The notes under the pieces are model-generated. The model searched no databases. It was given only the letters and a program-made list of their open reading frames with translations, and was not told the origin of the DNA. From Lacrimispora sphenoides JCM 1415 (GTDB taxonomy: Bacteria; Bacillota; Clostridia; Lachnospirales; Lachnospiraceae), in the NCBI RefSeq assembly GCF_900105615.1, contig NZ_LT630003.1, positions 3,980,501 through 4,044,500 on the forward strand: DNA of 64,000 nucleotides, read 5' to 3'. This document shows, in pieces, positions 17,820-27,275 of this stretch; the first letter of the stretch is position 1; every line of letters begins with the position of its first letter. Position numbers and translations under genes: made by a program.

Positions 17820-18695
17820 TTAACCTTTGACTCCGCCCCCGGTAATACCAGCAATGATCTTCTCCGACAAAAAGATATAAAGAATAAAGGTAGGAAGAAA
17901 TACGATGATAACGGATGCGAACATTCCTGACCAGTCTCCCGTATATTTCATGGAATTGATCATGGAATATAGCCCTACCGCAACCGGACGTACCCTGTCG
18001 GAGTTGGCAAAAATCAGGGAAATGAAATACTCATTCCATATATTAATAAAATTGAAAATAGTAACCGTTATGATCCCGGACTGAGCCATGGGAAACATGA
18101 TCAGCCAGAAAGCCCTCATAGGCGGACAGCCGTCAATAGCCGCCGCTTCCTCGTAGGCTCTGGAGATATTGGCAAAAAATGTGAGAAGAAATATTGTTGT
18201 ATAAGGAACATTGATCCCCACATAAAGAAATATCAGCACCGCTTTGTTTGCAATGTAGTTGTTTAACACGTTCATACCGGCGATCAGGCTGAACAGGGGA
18301 AGAACGATCATGACCACAGGCACTCCCATGGCAGACACAAGGCTCGTCTGGATCATCTTATTCCCTGCAAAGCGAAAGCGGGACAATACGTACGCGGCAG
18401 GCGCACAGATCAAAACAAGAAGCGTACATGAAATAACGGAATACATCAGGGAATTAAAGAAAATAGCGGACACATTGGAATTGGTCCAGGCCTTTGCATA
18501 GTTTTCAAAATGAATTCCCTGGGACAAAACATGGCCTGAAAAGATGGCCTTTGTCGTAGAAAAGCTGGCGGCTACCACCCAGCCCAGCAATACAATGGTA
18601 AATAATATCCAAACACTAAGGAGCAGATATCCCGGAAAAAGCTTAAGCTCTCTTTTCCAGTTAAATGGCTCCATAAACCCTTTCTTTTTAGCCAT
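17820..18695 (-). CDS. ABC sugar transporter permease (MalG type)
   Basis: 291 residues with six membrane segments and the inner-membrane permease EAA loop (EEAAAIDGCPPMRAFWLIMFPMA). It is the carbohydrate uptake family 1 partner of the permease at 18708. It is the last gene of a binding protein - permease - permease operon. No ATPase gene is nearby, so a shared MsmK/UgpC-type ATPase encoded elsewhere must energise it. Confidence 0.95.
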   Translation of the reverse strand: MAKKKGFMEPFNWKRELKLFPGYLLLSVWILFTIVLLGWVVAASFSTTKAIFSGHVLSQGIHFENYAKAWTNSNVSAIFFNSLMYSVISCTLLVLICAPAAYVLSRFRFAGNKMIQTSLVSAMGVPVVMIVLPLFSLIAGMNVLNNYIANKAVLIFLYVGINVPYTTIFLLTFFANISRAYEEAAAIDGCPPMRAFWLIMFPMAQSGIITVTIFNFINIWNEYFISLIFANSDRVRPVAVGLYSMINSMKYTGDWSGMFASVIIVFLPTFILYIFLSEKIIAGITGGGVKG

Positions 18696-18707
18696 AGATC
18701 CCCCTCC

Positions 18708-19613
18708 TTAGAATTCCAGATCATCCTCTTTTATCAGTTTATTGCACAGCAGGAATACCGCAACCACACAGATGCTCAAAAGGACACCGATTGCCGCACC
18801 CAGGCCTGCATTCCGCTCGGTCATGCTGTTGCCTGCACCAAAAATCATCATATACATATAAACCATGGGGGTAATGGTCTGGGTATCCGCTGTAACCGTT
18901 GAAAACAGCTGGGACCAGACGAAAAAGCCCACCGATGTAACGCTCCACATGGTGATATTGGTTTTAAATACCCCCTTTAAAAGAGGAAGGGTGATATAGC
19001 GGAACTGGTTTACCTTATTTGCTCCATCCAGAGTGGCTGCCTCATAGTAGTCCTCTCCGATCCGCTCGATCCCGCTTGCAAATATCAGCATGTGATATCC
19101 AACCATGCCAAAACAGTAGGCAACCAGCAGGGCCATGAATTTATGGTCATTATCAAGCCACTGGACTTTGGATAAGTATTTAAGCCCCATGGCGGAAAAT
19201 ACATTTTTAAGGAGACCGAACTTAGGGCTGTATACATACTGAAGCCACATGGTCGCAAGGGCGACCGCACTGACTACGTTGGGAAGATAGATCATTGCCC
19301 TGAAAAAGCTTTTAAAGCGTATCCCGCTGGTAAGGATCACCGCAAACAAAAGAGCGAGAGACATAACAACCAGTCCGCCTATTAACCAGATGCGGAACAG
19401 ATTCCACATGGAAATGCGGAATAAGCTGGTCGACGCAAGCTTGCTGTAATTGGCAAATCCGGTAAACTGCCACTTGGTCATAGAGTCCGTGATTCCTTCA
19501 ATTTTAAAGAAGCTCATTAAAATTGTCCTAAAAATAGGATAAAGGAATACAAGGACAAACATTAATACTGCCGGTGTTAGAAATACGGCAATCATTGTCT
19601 TATTCTTCTTCAC
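18708..19613 (-). CDS. ABC sugar transporter permease (MalF/UgpA type)
   Basis: 301 residues, six membrane segments, EAA loop YYEAATLDGANKVNQFRYITLPLL. The start is GTG at 19613 with GGAGG about 8 nt upstream. It forms a heterodimer with the permease at 17820. It is the middle gene of the operon, 12 nt before the next start. Confidence 0.95.
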   Translation of the reverse strand: MKKNKTMIAVFLTPAVLMFVLVFLYPIFRTILMSFFKIEGITDSMTKWQFTGFANYSKLASTSLFRISMWNLFRIWLIGGLVVMSLALLFAVILTSGIRFKSFFRAMIYLPNVVSAVALATMWLQYVYSPKFGLLKNVFSAMGLKYLSKVQWLDNDHKFMALLVAYCFGMVGYHMLIFASGIERIGEDYYEAATLDGANKVNQFRYITLPLLKGVFKTNITMWSVTSVGFFVWSQLFSTVTADTQTITPMVYMYMMIFGAGNSMTERNAGLGAAIGVLLSICVVAVFLLCNKLIKEDDLEF

Positions 19614-19694
19614 GTTAAATACCTCCCCCGGCTTTCCTTAATTACAGGGTGACACCGCCGAAGCGGTGCCACCATAAAATTCTATTGATCCGGA

Positions 19695-21005
19695 TTATTT
19701 GCCTGCTGCTTTAAGAGCATCCACGAACCCGGTCGCTGTAATGGAACCTCCGCAAAGCTTCATAAAGTTCTCTTTGATAATCGGTGTTAAGTCAGCATTG
19801 GCTTCCGCTCCGGCTGCCCAGGGATAACGCACGCTTAAGCTCTCCATAACCGGCATCACACTGGCAAGCTGTGCCGGCCATTCTGCATTTCTGGAATCTG
19901 CCGGAATACCCATTGACAGTTCGGACATCTTCTTGTCAAATTCTCCCTGAGTGATGTATTCAATCAGCTTAAATGCATTTTCTCCATTTTGGGAATTCTT
20001 GTTGATCGCCAAAACCTGAGCACCGTAGTTGGAGGCATTGGTACCATCTTTTCCGCCTTCCACTGCCGGATAGCTGAAGCAGCCCCATTTAAAGTCTTCT
20101 CCTGCCATATCCTTTACTTCATTTGGAAGCCAGGAGCCGTTCAAATACATGGCTGCTGTACCAAGTGCAAGTTCCTGGTTCTGTCCGGCAGGCCATACGT
20201 TGGAAGCAATTGTTTCTGAAAAATACCCTTTCTGTGCAAAGTCTTCATAAGCCTGAGCTGTTTTAAGAACTGCCGGGTCATCCCACTTGCCTTCCTTTAC
20301 AACAGCCTCTGTTCCCGGTTCGCCTAAAAGTCTGGACATATGATAGCCAAACATGGCTGTTATGTAAGCGTCATCACAGGTAATGGGAGTGTAGCCTGCA
20401 TCCTTGATCTTCTGGCACGCTGCGTCAAGCGCTTCCCAGGTCTTTGGCACTTCCTTGATTCCTGCCTCATCGAAAATAGTCTGATTATAGAAAAATGCAA
20501 ATACATTGGGCTGGTAAGGAATGGATTTTAATGTTCCATCTCCCACTTCCCGGCAAGCACTCATTAAGCCTGCATTGGCGTTGGCTTCATAGCCGGAAGT
20601 CTTTACTAAATCCTCCAGATCCATTAAATACTGTCCCCATGTGGTATTTACACGGTCAATGTCCTCGTCAAATACGTCAATGTTGGTTCCCGCATCCAAA
20701 GCCGGCTGCAGACCTTCACGGATTCCCGTACGTCCCTTAAACTGAACATCAACCTTCACTCCTGTATCTGCAGTGAATTTGTCAATTGCCATCTGGATCG
20801 CCTGGCCCTGAGGCTCTGTTGCTTCCCACATGGACCAGTAAATAAGCCCTTCCCCGCCGCCTGCAGCCGTTTCCTTCGGTGCATCCGTGGCCGCTCCGCC
20901 AGCCGCAGCAGCTGTGGTAGCAGTGGTGGTCTCACCTGCACATCCTGCCAGAAGACCGGCAGCCATGACCGCACTTAGCATAATACCCATAAAACGTCTT
21001 TTCAT
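19695..21005 (-). CDS. ABC transporter extracellular sugar-binding lipoprotein
   Basis: 436 residues. A type II signal peptide ends at a lipobox LLAGC with lipidated C22, followed by a low-complexity Thr/Ala linker and a family 1 solute-binding fold (EDIDRVNTTWGQYLMDL, AAMYLNGSW). Anchored outside the membrane, it delivers a sugar or oligosaccharide to the two permeases. It is the first gene of the operon, divergent from the AraC regulator at 21242. The ligand is not predictable; a small hairpin follows in 19620-19690. Confidence 0.95.
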   Translation of the reverse strand: MKRRFMGIMLSAVMAAGLLAGCAGETTTATTAAAAGGAATDAPKETAAGGGEGLIYWSMWEATEPQGQAIQMAIDKFTADTGVKVDVQFKGRTGIREGLQPALDAGTNIDVFDEDIDRVNTTWGQYLMDLEDLVKTSGYEANANAGLMSACREVGDGTLKSIPYQPNVFAFFYNQTIFDEAGIKEVPKTWEALDAACQKIKDAGYTPITCDDAYITAMFGYHMSRLLGEPGTEAVVKEGKWDDPAVLKTAQAYEDFAQKGYFSETIASNVWPAGQNQELALGTAAMYLNGSWLPNEVKDMAGEDFKWGCFSYPAVEGGKDGTNASNYGAQVLAINKNSQNGENAFKLIEYITQGEFDKKMSELSMGIPADSRNAEWPAQLASVMPVMESLSVRYPWAAGAEANADLTPIIKENFMKLCGGSITATGFVDALKAAGK

Positions 21006-21178
21006 AATTTTACCTCCCTATGTTATCTGACTTATCTGTCAGATGTTCTTGGTGAATCTATATTATTATACTTTTGGGCAAAATGCTTTGTACAAAAGGT
21101 CATCATTTTTAACAATTTAGGTTTTTATCATTTGCTTTTTTCATAATTAGAAGTTAAAATACAGGTAAATTATATACT

Positions 21179-21201
21179 ATTTGCACAATATTTCATTTGT
21201 A
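21179..21201. promoter_or_regulatory. Candidate AraC operator ATTTGCAC in the ABC divergent region
   Basis: ATTTGCAC (21179-21186) and ATTTGTA (21195-21201) lie upstream of the AraC gene, with another ATTTGC at 21130. The same ATTTGCAC occurs upstream of the paralogous AraC gene (29374-29381). The rest of 21006-21241 shows no gene. Confidence 0.4.
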
Positions 21202-21241
21202 AAGGCAGAAGCATTTAGTCTATGAATCCAGGGGGAAAAGT

Positions 21242-22150
21242 ATGAAATATAAGTATACGGAATTAACAGAAGAGGTGACCATACACCGGATCATCAGCAT
21301 CCATTATTTTGAATATATGAGCGACTTCACGTTTGCGGGGGAATCTCATAACTTTTGGGAGCTGCTTTGTGTTGATAAGGGAGAAGTGGATGTGGTGGCT
21401 GATCATGAACGGCTGACGCTTCAAAAAGGAGAGGTCATTTTCCATCAGCCTAATGAATTCCACAGGGTTCTAGCCAATGGGGTCATTGCTCCCAACCTTG
21501 TGGTCATTGGATTTGACTGCCAATCGCCTCATATGGCCTTTTTTAAGGAGCAGATACTAAAGGTTGGGCAAGAGGAGCAGGAGCTTCTGGCACGGATCAT
21601 TGCAGAAGCACGATTGTGCTTTGAAGGAAGGCTTGACGATCCTTATCAGGAAGTACTGGTACGAAAGGACCACGGGCCCTTTGCGGCAGAGCAGATGATA
21701 AAGATTTATCTGGAGCAGTTCCTGATCCAAATGTACCGCCATTCCTTTTCAGCCAGACAGGCTCCCGCCCTCCTTAAGGAAACCCCTTCTGCAGAAGACA
21801 TCTATGAAACCATCCTATGTTATTTCGAAAAGAACATCTGCAGCCAGCTGACCATTGATCAGATCAGCCGGGATAATTTAATCAGCACTTCCCAGTTAAA
21901 AAAACTTTTCTCAGAAAAGGGGAACACCGGCGTCATTGAATATTTTAACAGTATGAAAATCGATGCGGCCAAGCAGCTCATCCGGAACCGGCAGCTTAAT
22001 TTTACCCAGATCGCCAATCAGCTAGGATATACCTCGGTACACTATTTTTCCAGGCAATTCAAGCATTTGACCGGAATGAACCCTTCGGAGTATGCCACCT
22101 CCATAAAAAAGCTGTCTGAGAAAAATATACTGCGTGAAACAAGCCATTAG
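21242..22150 (+). CDS. AraC family transcriptional regulator
   Basis: 302 residues: cupin sensor (GESHNFWELLCVDKG, then KGEVIFHQPNEFH) and a C-terminal double HTH (YTSVHYFSRQFKHLTGMNPSEYA). The ATG at 21242 follows AGGGGGAAAAGT. Closely similar in length and sequence to the AraC protein at 29485-30393. Divergent from the sugar ABC operon and probably its activator. Confidence 0.93.
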   Translation: MKYKYTELTEEVTIHRIISIHYFEYMSDFTFAGESHNFWELLCVDKGEVDVVADHERLTLQKGEVIFHQPNEFHRVLANGVIAPNLVVIGFDCQSPHMAFFKEQILKVGQEEQELLARIIAEARLCFEGRLDDPYQEVLVRKDHGPFAAEQMIKIYLEQFLIQMYRHSFSARQAPALLKETPSAEDIYETILCYFEKNICSQLTIDQISRDNLISTSQLKKLFSEKGNTGVIEYFNSMKIDAAKQLIRNRQLNFTQIANQLGYTSVHYFSRQFKHLTGMNPSEYATSIKKLSEKNILRETSH

Positions 22151-22304
22151 GCCCATACCTGTATTCTTTGGGAACATTACTGGCCAGTTTGTCTTATTGC
22201 GGCAGTATGTGTCATAGTTTTTTTCTATAGGTATCTATAAATATTTTGTATTACGCAATAACCACATTCCTGTGTTATTATTTGTTGTAAAATAAATGGA
22301 AGGT

Positions 22305-22376
22305 ACTTTGCTGCAAGGACAGAGGCCGGGCCTAAACCCAGTCTAGAAAACATGGTTCAGGCAGCAAGGCGGTTAA
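22305..22376 (+). promoter_or_regulatory. Possible structured leader of metF
   Basis: GCTGC (22310-22314) and GCAGC (22361-22365) can close a stem around GGG-CCTAAA-CCC, just ahead of the metF ribosome site AAGGCGG. It does not fit the S-box, THF or cobalamin patterns I know. Weak evidence; it may be chance. Confidence 0.2.
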
Positions 22377-22379
22377 GAA

Positions 22380-23243
22380 ATGAAACTATCTAATATCTTA
22401 AAAAATAAGGCGACGTTATCTTTTGAAATTTTTCCACCCAAAAGAACCGATTCTATCCAGACAATTTACAATACACTTAATGCTTTGCATGAACTGAATC
22501 CCGACTTTATCAGCGTAACCTATGGAGCAGGCGGCAATGGCAACGATCAAACAACCTGTGAAATTGCATCCACGATTAAGAATCAATACAATATTGAAAG
22601 TTTGGCCCATTTAACCTGTGCCGGTCTTTCGAAAGAAGATTTGCTTTCTCAACTGGAGAATTTTAAGCAAAATGGAATTGAAAATATCCTTGCGCTCCGT
22701 GGAGATATTTTAGATTCCAATCAGCCCAAAGGTGACTTTTCCTATGCCAGCGATATGATTTCATTTATTAAGGAACATGGAGATTTTGACATAACAGCGG
22801 CTTGCTATCCTGAAGGGCATACGGAATCAAAGGATCTCATTGAAGACATCCACAATTTGAAGAGAAAGGTGGATTCTGGAGCGGATCAGTTAATTACACA
22901 GCTTTTCTTTCATAATGACTATCTTTATCGATTTCAGGAACGCTGTTCCCTTGCGGGGATCCATGTTCCGATAGAAGCAGGCATTATGCCGGTAATCAAT
23001 AAGAAGCAGATCGAACGTATGGTATCACTCTGCCATGTAGAACTGCCCTCGAAATTCATTGCGATGATGAACCGGTACGAAAATAATCCGGATGCAATGC
23101 GTGATGCAGGCATTGCTTATGCAATTGATCAAATTGTTGATCTTGTTGTGCACGGCGTCAATGGCATTCATCTTTATACAATGAACAATCCTTACATAGC
23201 AAAAAAAATACATGAAGCGGTTCACCAGCTGATTCGGGTGTAA
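22380..23243 (+). CDS. metF: Methylenetetrahydrofolate reductase
   Basis: 287 residues, normal MetF length. It reduces 5,10-methylene-THF to 5-methyl-THF for methionine synthesis, with FAD. Motifs: FEIFPPKR at the N-terminus, SVTYGAGG (flavin region), ALRGD, and AACYPEGH with the following DQLITQLFF. More AT-rich than its neighbours. It stands alone between an AraC gene and a bidirectional terminator. Confidence 0.93.
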   Translation: MKLSNILKNKATLSFEIFPPKRTDSIQTIYNTLNALHELNPDFISVTYGAGGNGNDQTTCEIASTIKNQYNIESLAHLTCAGLSKEDLLSQLENFKQNGIENILALRGDILDSNQPKGDFSYASDMISFIKEHGDFDITAACYPEGHTESKDLIEDIHNLKRKVDSGADQLITQLFFHNDYLYRFQERCSLAGIHVPIEAGIMPVINKKQIERMVSLCHVELPSKFIAMMNRYENNPDAMRDAGIAYAIDQIVDLVVHGVNGIHLYTMNNPYIAKKIHEAVHQLIRV

Positions 23244-23244
23244 T

Positions 23245-23285
23245 AAAACAAAGACTTCACCGGTATGTGGTGAAGTCTTTGTTTT
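23245..23285. terminator. Bidirectional terminator between metF and the PP2C gene
   Basis: A perfect 17-bp stem: AAAACAAAGACTTCACC (23245-23261) with its inverse (23269-23285) around a 7-nt loop; it ends both converging genes. Confidence 0.88.
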
Positions 23286-23308
23286 GCTTACTTGTCCGCC
23301 TTATATCT

Positions 23309-24127
23309 TTATATCACAAATTTTATATAAGTCCTGTCATCAATAGCGGTTTTTCCGTTTGTGAAACCTGACCCAGCTTTATAATTTTCAATGCACAACG
23401 GATCATGCTCCTTAAGTTCCTTTAAATACAACTCGCTTTCATACAATGATGATTCTAATCTGGGGTACCCGTCAGATGCTAATATGACCGTATCCCCCTC
23501 TTCCACATCACGGATAATTATCTTTGAGAAATCATCACAAAAACCATCCAATACATTAAATCCATACTTGCCGCCTTTATCACAGTTGGAAAAGTACAGC
23601 TGATTTTTTATGACAGGATAGATAATTTCTTGTGATGGGTCCGAAATACATAGTTCTTCTACTGATTTTCCGCTGATAAGCTCTGATTGAAGATATACTG
23701 ATCTTACTTCCGCAAGCAATAGATCGATTTCCATTTCTTCTTGAAACACTTGCCCGTTAATGCTGAATTGGCAATCTCCAAAGCACCAAATCTGCTGATA
23801 CCTGCGGCTGTAAATCACAATGGTAGACCGTATTCTCTCCGCTGTATTTTTAAGAAAAAAATCATCGTTGCCATTGTATTGCTTATGAAGCTGGGAATTT
23901 AAATATTCCAATACCTGAACCGCACTTTCACTTCCGTTTAATTGTTCCATAGCGTTCAACAAAGTTTCCTTCGCGTGAAATCCGCTGGTCTTATTGTTCC
24001 ATAAAATATCCCCTTTGGCAGTGACTCCATCCATTACAGCAATAAATTTATCATTGATAAATAACCCATCCTCACACAAAGCATCATCACCATACTTTGA
24101 CGCTATGAATTGTTCAATAATTTGCAT
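23309..24127 (-). CDS. PP2C-like protein phosphatase
   Basis: 272 residues from the ATG at 24127 (an ATG two codons earlier at 24133 is equally possible). Metal-binding Asp motifs of the PP2C fold are present: AVMDGVT near the N-terminus, ILASDGYPRLES, and a C-terminal DDRTY. It would remove phosphate from Ser/Thr residues or act on a small regulatory target. No membrane segment. The IS element ends only about 30 bp upstream, so the native ribosome site and promoter are on the other side of the insertion. The frame stays open into the IS end but has no plausible start there. Confidence 0.78.
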   Translation of the reverse strand: MQIIEQFIASKYGDDALCEDGLFINDKFIAVMDGVTAKGDILWNNKTSGFHAKETLLNAMEQLNGSESAVQVLEYLNSQLHKQYNGNDDFFLKNTAERIRSTIVIYSRRYQQIWCFGDCQFSINGQVFQEEMEIDLLLAEVRSVYLQSELISGKSVEELCISDPSQEIIYPVIKNQLYFSNCDKGGKYGFNVLDGFCDDFSKIIIRDVEEGDTVILASDGYPRLESSLYESELYLKELKEHDPLCIENYKAGSGFTNGKTAIDDRTYIKFVI

Positions 24128-24155
24128 TCTCATTATGTATGCAGTATACAGACAT

Positions 24156-25520
24156 AGATAAGGTATAATTAATTTCGCAAATTCAATTTCATAATAAATA
24201 GACATGGTCTATAGCCGTTTGGTAGAATTAAGTTACCACACAAAACCCATCAAAGGAGGCTATAGAACATGTCTGATAACATTATACAATTAAATCAGGA
24301 ACTTATCCATAATGAATTGAAAGATTTAGTACGCAACAGCGTTGAGGAAACCCTCAATGCTTTGCTCGATCATGAAGCAGATGAACTCGTCAATGCTGAA
24401 AAATATGAGCGCTCGGGTGATCGCAAAGGGTATCGTTCCGGCCATTACAACCGAAACTTTCAGACCACATCTGGCGAGGTCAACCTAAAGATGCCCAAGC
24501 TAAAGGGGGTTCAGTTTGAAACCGCCATCATCGAACGCTATCGTCGCAGAGAATGCTCTGTAGAAGAAGCACTCATTGAAATGTATCTTGCGGGTGTTTC
24601 TGTTCGCCGTGTTGAGGACATCACCGAGGCATTATGGGGAACCAAAGTTTCTCCTGGAACAATAAGTAACCTAAATAAGAAAGCTTATGAGCACATTGAA
24701 ACATGGCGAAGCCGCAAACTTACCAGTTCTTATCCATATGTCTATGTTGATGGTGTCTACCTAAAGCGAAGTTGGGGAGGTGAGATCCAGAACGTCTCAA
24801 TCCTGGTCGCCATCGGCGTCAATGAAGATGGTTGTCGCGAAATCATAGGTGCTGCTGAAGGAATGAAAGAAGATCGAGAAAGCTGGAAGACATTCTTTAT
24901 ATGGCTAAAAGAACGTGGGCTTTCAGGAGTTCGCCTCATTGTCGGCGACAAGTGCCTTGGAATGCTGGAATCCATTCCAGAAGTATTTCCAGAAGCTATG
25001 TATCAACGGTGTACCGTTCACTTCTACCGTAATATTTTTTCCGTAACACCCCGGAACAAAATGAAGGAAGTATCTATGATGCTAAAAGCCATTCATTCCC
25101 AGGAATGTAAATCATCTGCTCGCGAAAAAGCTGCACAGGTAGCAGAAAAACTACGTAAAATGAAGCTAACATCAGCTGCCAAAAAAGTTGAAGATGGTAT
25201 TGAAGAAACCCTGTCTTATATGGATTTCCCATTTCAGCACTGGACAAGAATCAGAACTAATAACACGATCGAACGTCTCAATCGTGAGATCAAACGAAGG
25301 ACAAGAGCGATCGGGGCTTTTCCCGATGGTCAGAGTGCCTTAATGCTAGTATGTGCCAGGCTCCGTCACGTAGCGGGAACCCAGTGGGGAATCAAACGCT
25401 ATATGAATATGAACCATCTCCGAGAAATGGATATCCAGAAAAAGTCTGATATCATAGCCGGTTAACTACCGGCTACCTAACGGCAAAAAAAGAATTTGCG
25501 AAAAATATTTGACACTACCC
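24156..25520 (+). mobile_element. IS256-family insertion sequence
   Basis: About 1.37 kb. Imperfect terminal inverted repeats of 29 bp (20 matches) lie at 24156-24184 and 25492-25520, sharing TTTCGCAAATTC at their inner ends. The flanks carry AGACAT directly on both sides (24150-24155 and 25521-25526; a shift of the left border by 2 bp would give 7 of 8 matching), consistent with the 8-9 bp target duplication of the family. One intact transposase gene inside. Confidence 0.85.
24269..25465 (+). CDS. IS256-family transposase
   Basis: 398 residues, typical length, intact. The DDE residues fit: Asp in YVYVDGVYLK, Asp in LIVGDKCLGM, Glu in NTIERLNREIKRRTR, with the C-x-H segment (QRCTVHFYRN) before the last helix. 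AAAGGAGG lies about 10 nt before the ATG. It probably remains active, as both ends and the frame are preserved. Confidence 0.96.
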   Translation: MSDNIIQLNQELIHNELKDLVRNSVEETLNALLDHEADELVNAEKYERSGDRKGYRSGHYNRNFQTTSGEVNLKMPKLKGVQFETAIIERYRRRECSVEEALIEMYLAGVSVRRVEDITEALWGTKVSPGTISNLNKKAYEHIETWRSRKLTSSYPYVYVDGVYLKRSWGGEIQNVSILVAIGVNEDGCREIIGAAEGMKEDRESWKTFFIWLKERGLSGVRLIVGDKCLGMLESIPEVFPEAMYQRCTVHFYRNIFSVTPRNKMKEVSMMLKAIHSQECKSSAREKAAQVAEKLRKMKLTSAAKKVEDGIEETLSYMDFPFQHWTRIRTNNTIERLNREIKRRTRAIGAFPDGQSALMLVCARLRHVAGTQWGIKRYMNMNHLREMDIQKKSDIIAG

Positions 25521-25589
25521 AGACATACGTTCCTTTCTAAATTCTTACTACTAAAATTGATGTAATCCTTTTGTAATTGACAGCCAAAC

Positions 25590-25641
25590 AAAAGAAAAAA
25601 GTATCCGTCCATGGAATGAAAATCCTAAGGATAGATACTTT
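25590..25641 (-). terminator. Acylphosphatase terminator
   Basis: AAAGTATC (25598-25605) pairs with GATACTTT (25634-25641); the minus strand continues into TTTTTTCTTTT. It lies about 50 bp past the stop at 25692. Confidence 0.65.
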
Positions 25642-25691
25642 GACAACGGAAACTATCAGTTTTAATTATCACGATAGTAAATAACTTGTAA

Positions 25692-26051
25692 TTAAATTAT
25701 TTTAAACTCTTCTTCCTGGTTTAAAACAGTTCTTATATCTTTTTGCATTTGGCTTATTTTAATACGTTTCAGCGAATTCATAAACTCCAATAAGTAGTCT
25801 ATTTTATTTTTCATTCCCTGAATTTCCATTTCTACATTTCCGCTCTCAAGGTTCTTTATCCATCCAGTTAATTTTAATCTTAATGCAAGCTGCTCTATTT
25901 CCAGGCGAAAACCAACGCGCTGTACTCTTCCAGAAAAAATAATATGATACCGCATGATCTTATCCGGTTCAAATTCTGGAATATTAATTTTTCTCACCTG
26001 TTCAATGACATAATTATTCCTGATCTGTTTCAACATCTTTTTTATCTTCAT
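25692..26051 (-). CDS. Acylphosphatase
   Basis: 119 residues. The acylphosphatase fold spans about residues 33-119 with the catalytic signature FSGRVQRVGFR (substrate-binding Arg) and the GWIKNLESGNVEMEIQG strand containing the conserved Asn. It hydrolyses acyl phosphates in the cytosol. The roughly 30-residue N-terminal extension, rich in Lys and Ile, is longer than in the usual 90-residue enzyme. Ribosome site GAGGTAAAG. Single gene. Confidence 0.88.
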   Translation of the reverse strand: MKIKKMLKQIRNNYVIEQVRKINIPEFEPDKIMRYHIIFSGRVQRVGFRLEIEQLALRLKLTGWIKNLESGNVEMEIQGMKNKIDYLLEFMNSLKRIKISQMQKDIRTVLNQEEEFKII

Positions 26052-26149
26052 CTTTACCTCAAAATAAATTCATATTTTATCAGTATTAAAGTTCAACGGT
26101 AATCTGAAATAACAGCTGTTTTCGAAAAGATTCATAGAGCAATCTGCTC

Positions 26150-26177
26150 CCGGCTGGCCACCATTAAGACCAGCCGG
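26150..26177. repeat. Hairpin downstream of galE
   Basis: CCGGCTGG (26150-26157) and CCAGCCGG (26170-26177) form a perfect 8-bp stem after the galE stop. No T-run follows on the minus strand, so termination is uncertain. Confidence 0.5.
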
Positions 26178-26208
26178 TGCATCATGCAGGGCAAAGGCCC
26201 CTTAGCCT

Positions 26209-27225
26209 TTACCTGTATCCGTCAGGATTCCCGGACTGCCATCTCCAGGAGTCCTCACACATCTCGTCAATTCCGCGTTTTGCTTCCCAGCCAAGCTCCT
26301 TTTTAGCCAGAGCTGCATCTGCGTAGCACTCTGCAATATCGCCTGGGCGGCGGGGCTTAATGGAATATGGGATATTTTTTCCGCATGCCTTAGAAAATGC
26401 TTCGATCATCTGAAGCACGCTAAAGCCCTGCCCGGTTCCCAGATTATAGATACGTACCAATGGCTCTGAGGAGGCCATCTTTTCAAGGGCTTTTACATGC
26501 CCAAGGGCCAGATCTACCACATGGATATAATCCCTGACTCCGGTTCCATCAGGTGTGTCATAGTCATTTCCAAATACTCCGACTTCCTTCAGCTTGCCGA
26601 CTGCAACCTGGGTAATGTAGGGTGTTAAGTTATTGGGAATTCCCGCAGGATCTTCTCCGATTAAACCGCTCTTATGAGCGCCAACAGGATTGAAATAGCG
26701 GAGAATGATCACACTCCATTCCGGATCAGCGGTATGAAGGTCTGTGAGGATCTGCTCCAGCATGCCTTTTGTCTGCCCGTAAGGATTGGTAATGGCACCT
26801 TTGGGGCATTCTTCTGTGATCGGCACAAAAGCCGGATCTCCGTATACGGTTGCTGAGGAGCTGAATATGATGTTCTTTACCTTATGCTCCCTCATAACAT
26901 CACACAGAATCAGAGTCCCGGTGATGTTATTGTGGTAATATTCCAAAGGTTTGGCAACGGACTCTCCCACAGCCTTTAATCCGGCAAAATGGATCACAGC
27001 ATCGATTTTCTCATTATCAAATATCTCATCTAATGCAGCCCGGTCCAAAAGGTCTGCTTCATAGAAGGTCACCGTTTTCCCGGTAATGCCTTCTACACGC
27101 TCCAGGGACACCCTGGAGGAGTTACAAAGGTTATCCACTACAACAACTTCATGACCTTGTTCCAAAAGCTCAATGCATGTATGGCTGCCGATATATCCGG
27201 CGCCTCCGGTTACCAATATTCTCAT
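26209..27225 (-). CDS. galE: UDP-glucose 4-epimerase
   Basis: 338 residues. Rossmann motif GGAGYIGSH (7-15) for NAD+, catalytic Ser/Tyr-Lys region with SSSATVYG and Y149xxxK153. It interconverts UDP-glucose and UDP-galactose (some members also the N-acetyl forms). It is the last gene of a group with a NahK-like sugar kinase and a nucleotidyltransferase, a set that resembles the Leloir-like part of the galacto-N-biose/lacto-N-biose pathway. Confidence 0.95.
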   Translation of the reverse strand: MRILVTGGAGYIGSHTCIELLEQGHEVVVVDNLCNSSRVSLERVEGITGKTVTFYEADLLDRAALDEIFDNEKIDAVIHFAGLKAVGESVAKPLEYYHNNITGTLILCDVMREHKVKNIIFSSSATVYGDPAFVPITEECPKGAITNPYGQTKGMLEQILTDLHTADPEWSVIILRYFNPVGAHKSGLIGEDPAGIPNNLTPYITQVAVGKLKEVGVFGNDYDTPDGTGVRDYIHVVDLALGHVKALEKMASSEPLVRIYNLGTGQGFSVLQMIEAFSKACGKNIPYSIKPRRPGDIAECYADAALAKKELGWEAKRGIDEMCEDSWRWQSGNPDGYR

Positions 27226-27275
27226 ATTTTCTCCTCTTTCTTTTTCATATTTTGTTTACGAATGACTCAAGTGAA

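Noticed and set aside
24127..24205. Extended N-terminus of the PP2C-like protein
   Set aside because: The extra residues run into the IS end, are hydrophobic and lack a ribosome site; the family starts at MQIIEQF.
26150..26177. galE terminator
   Set aside because: The stem is strong but no T-run follows on the minus strand, so it is listed only as a hairpin.
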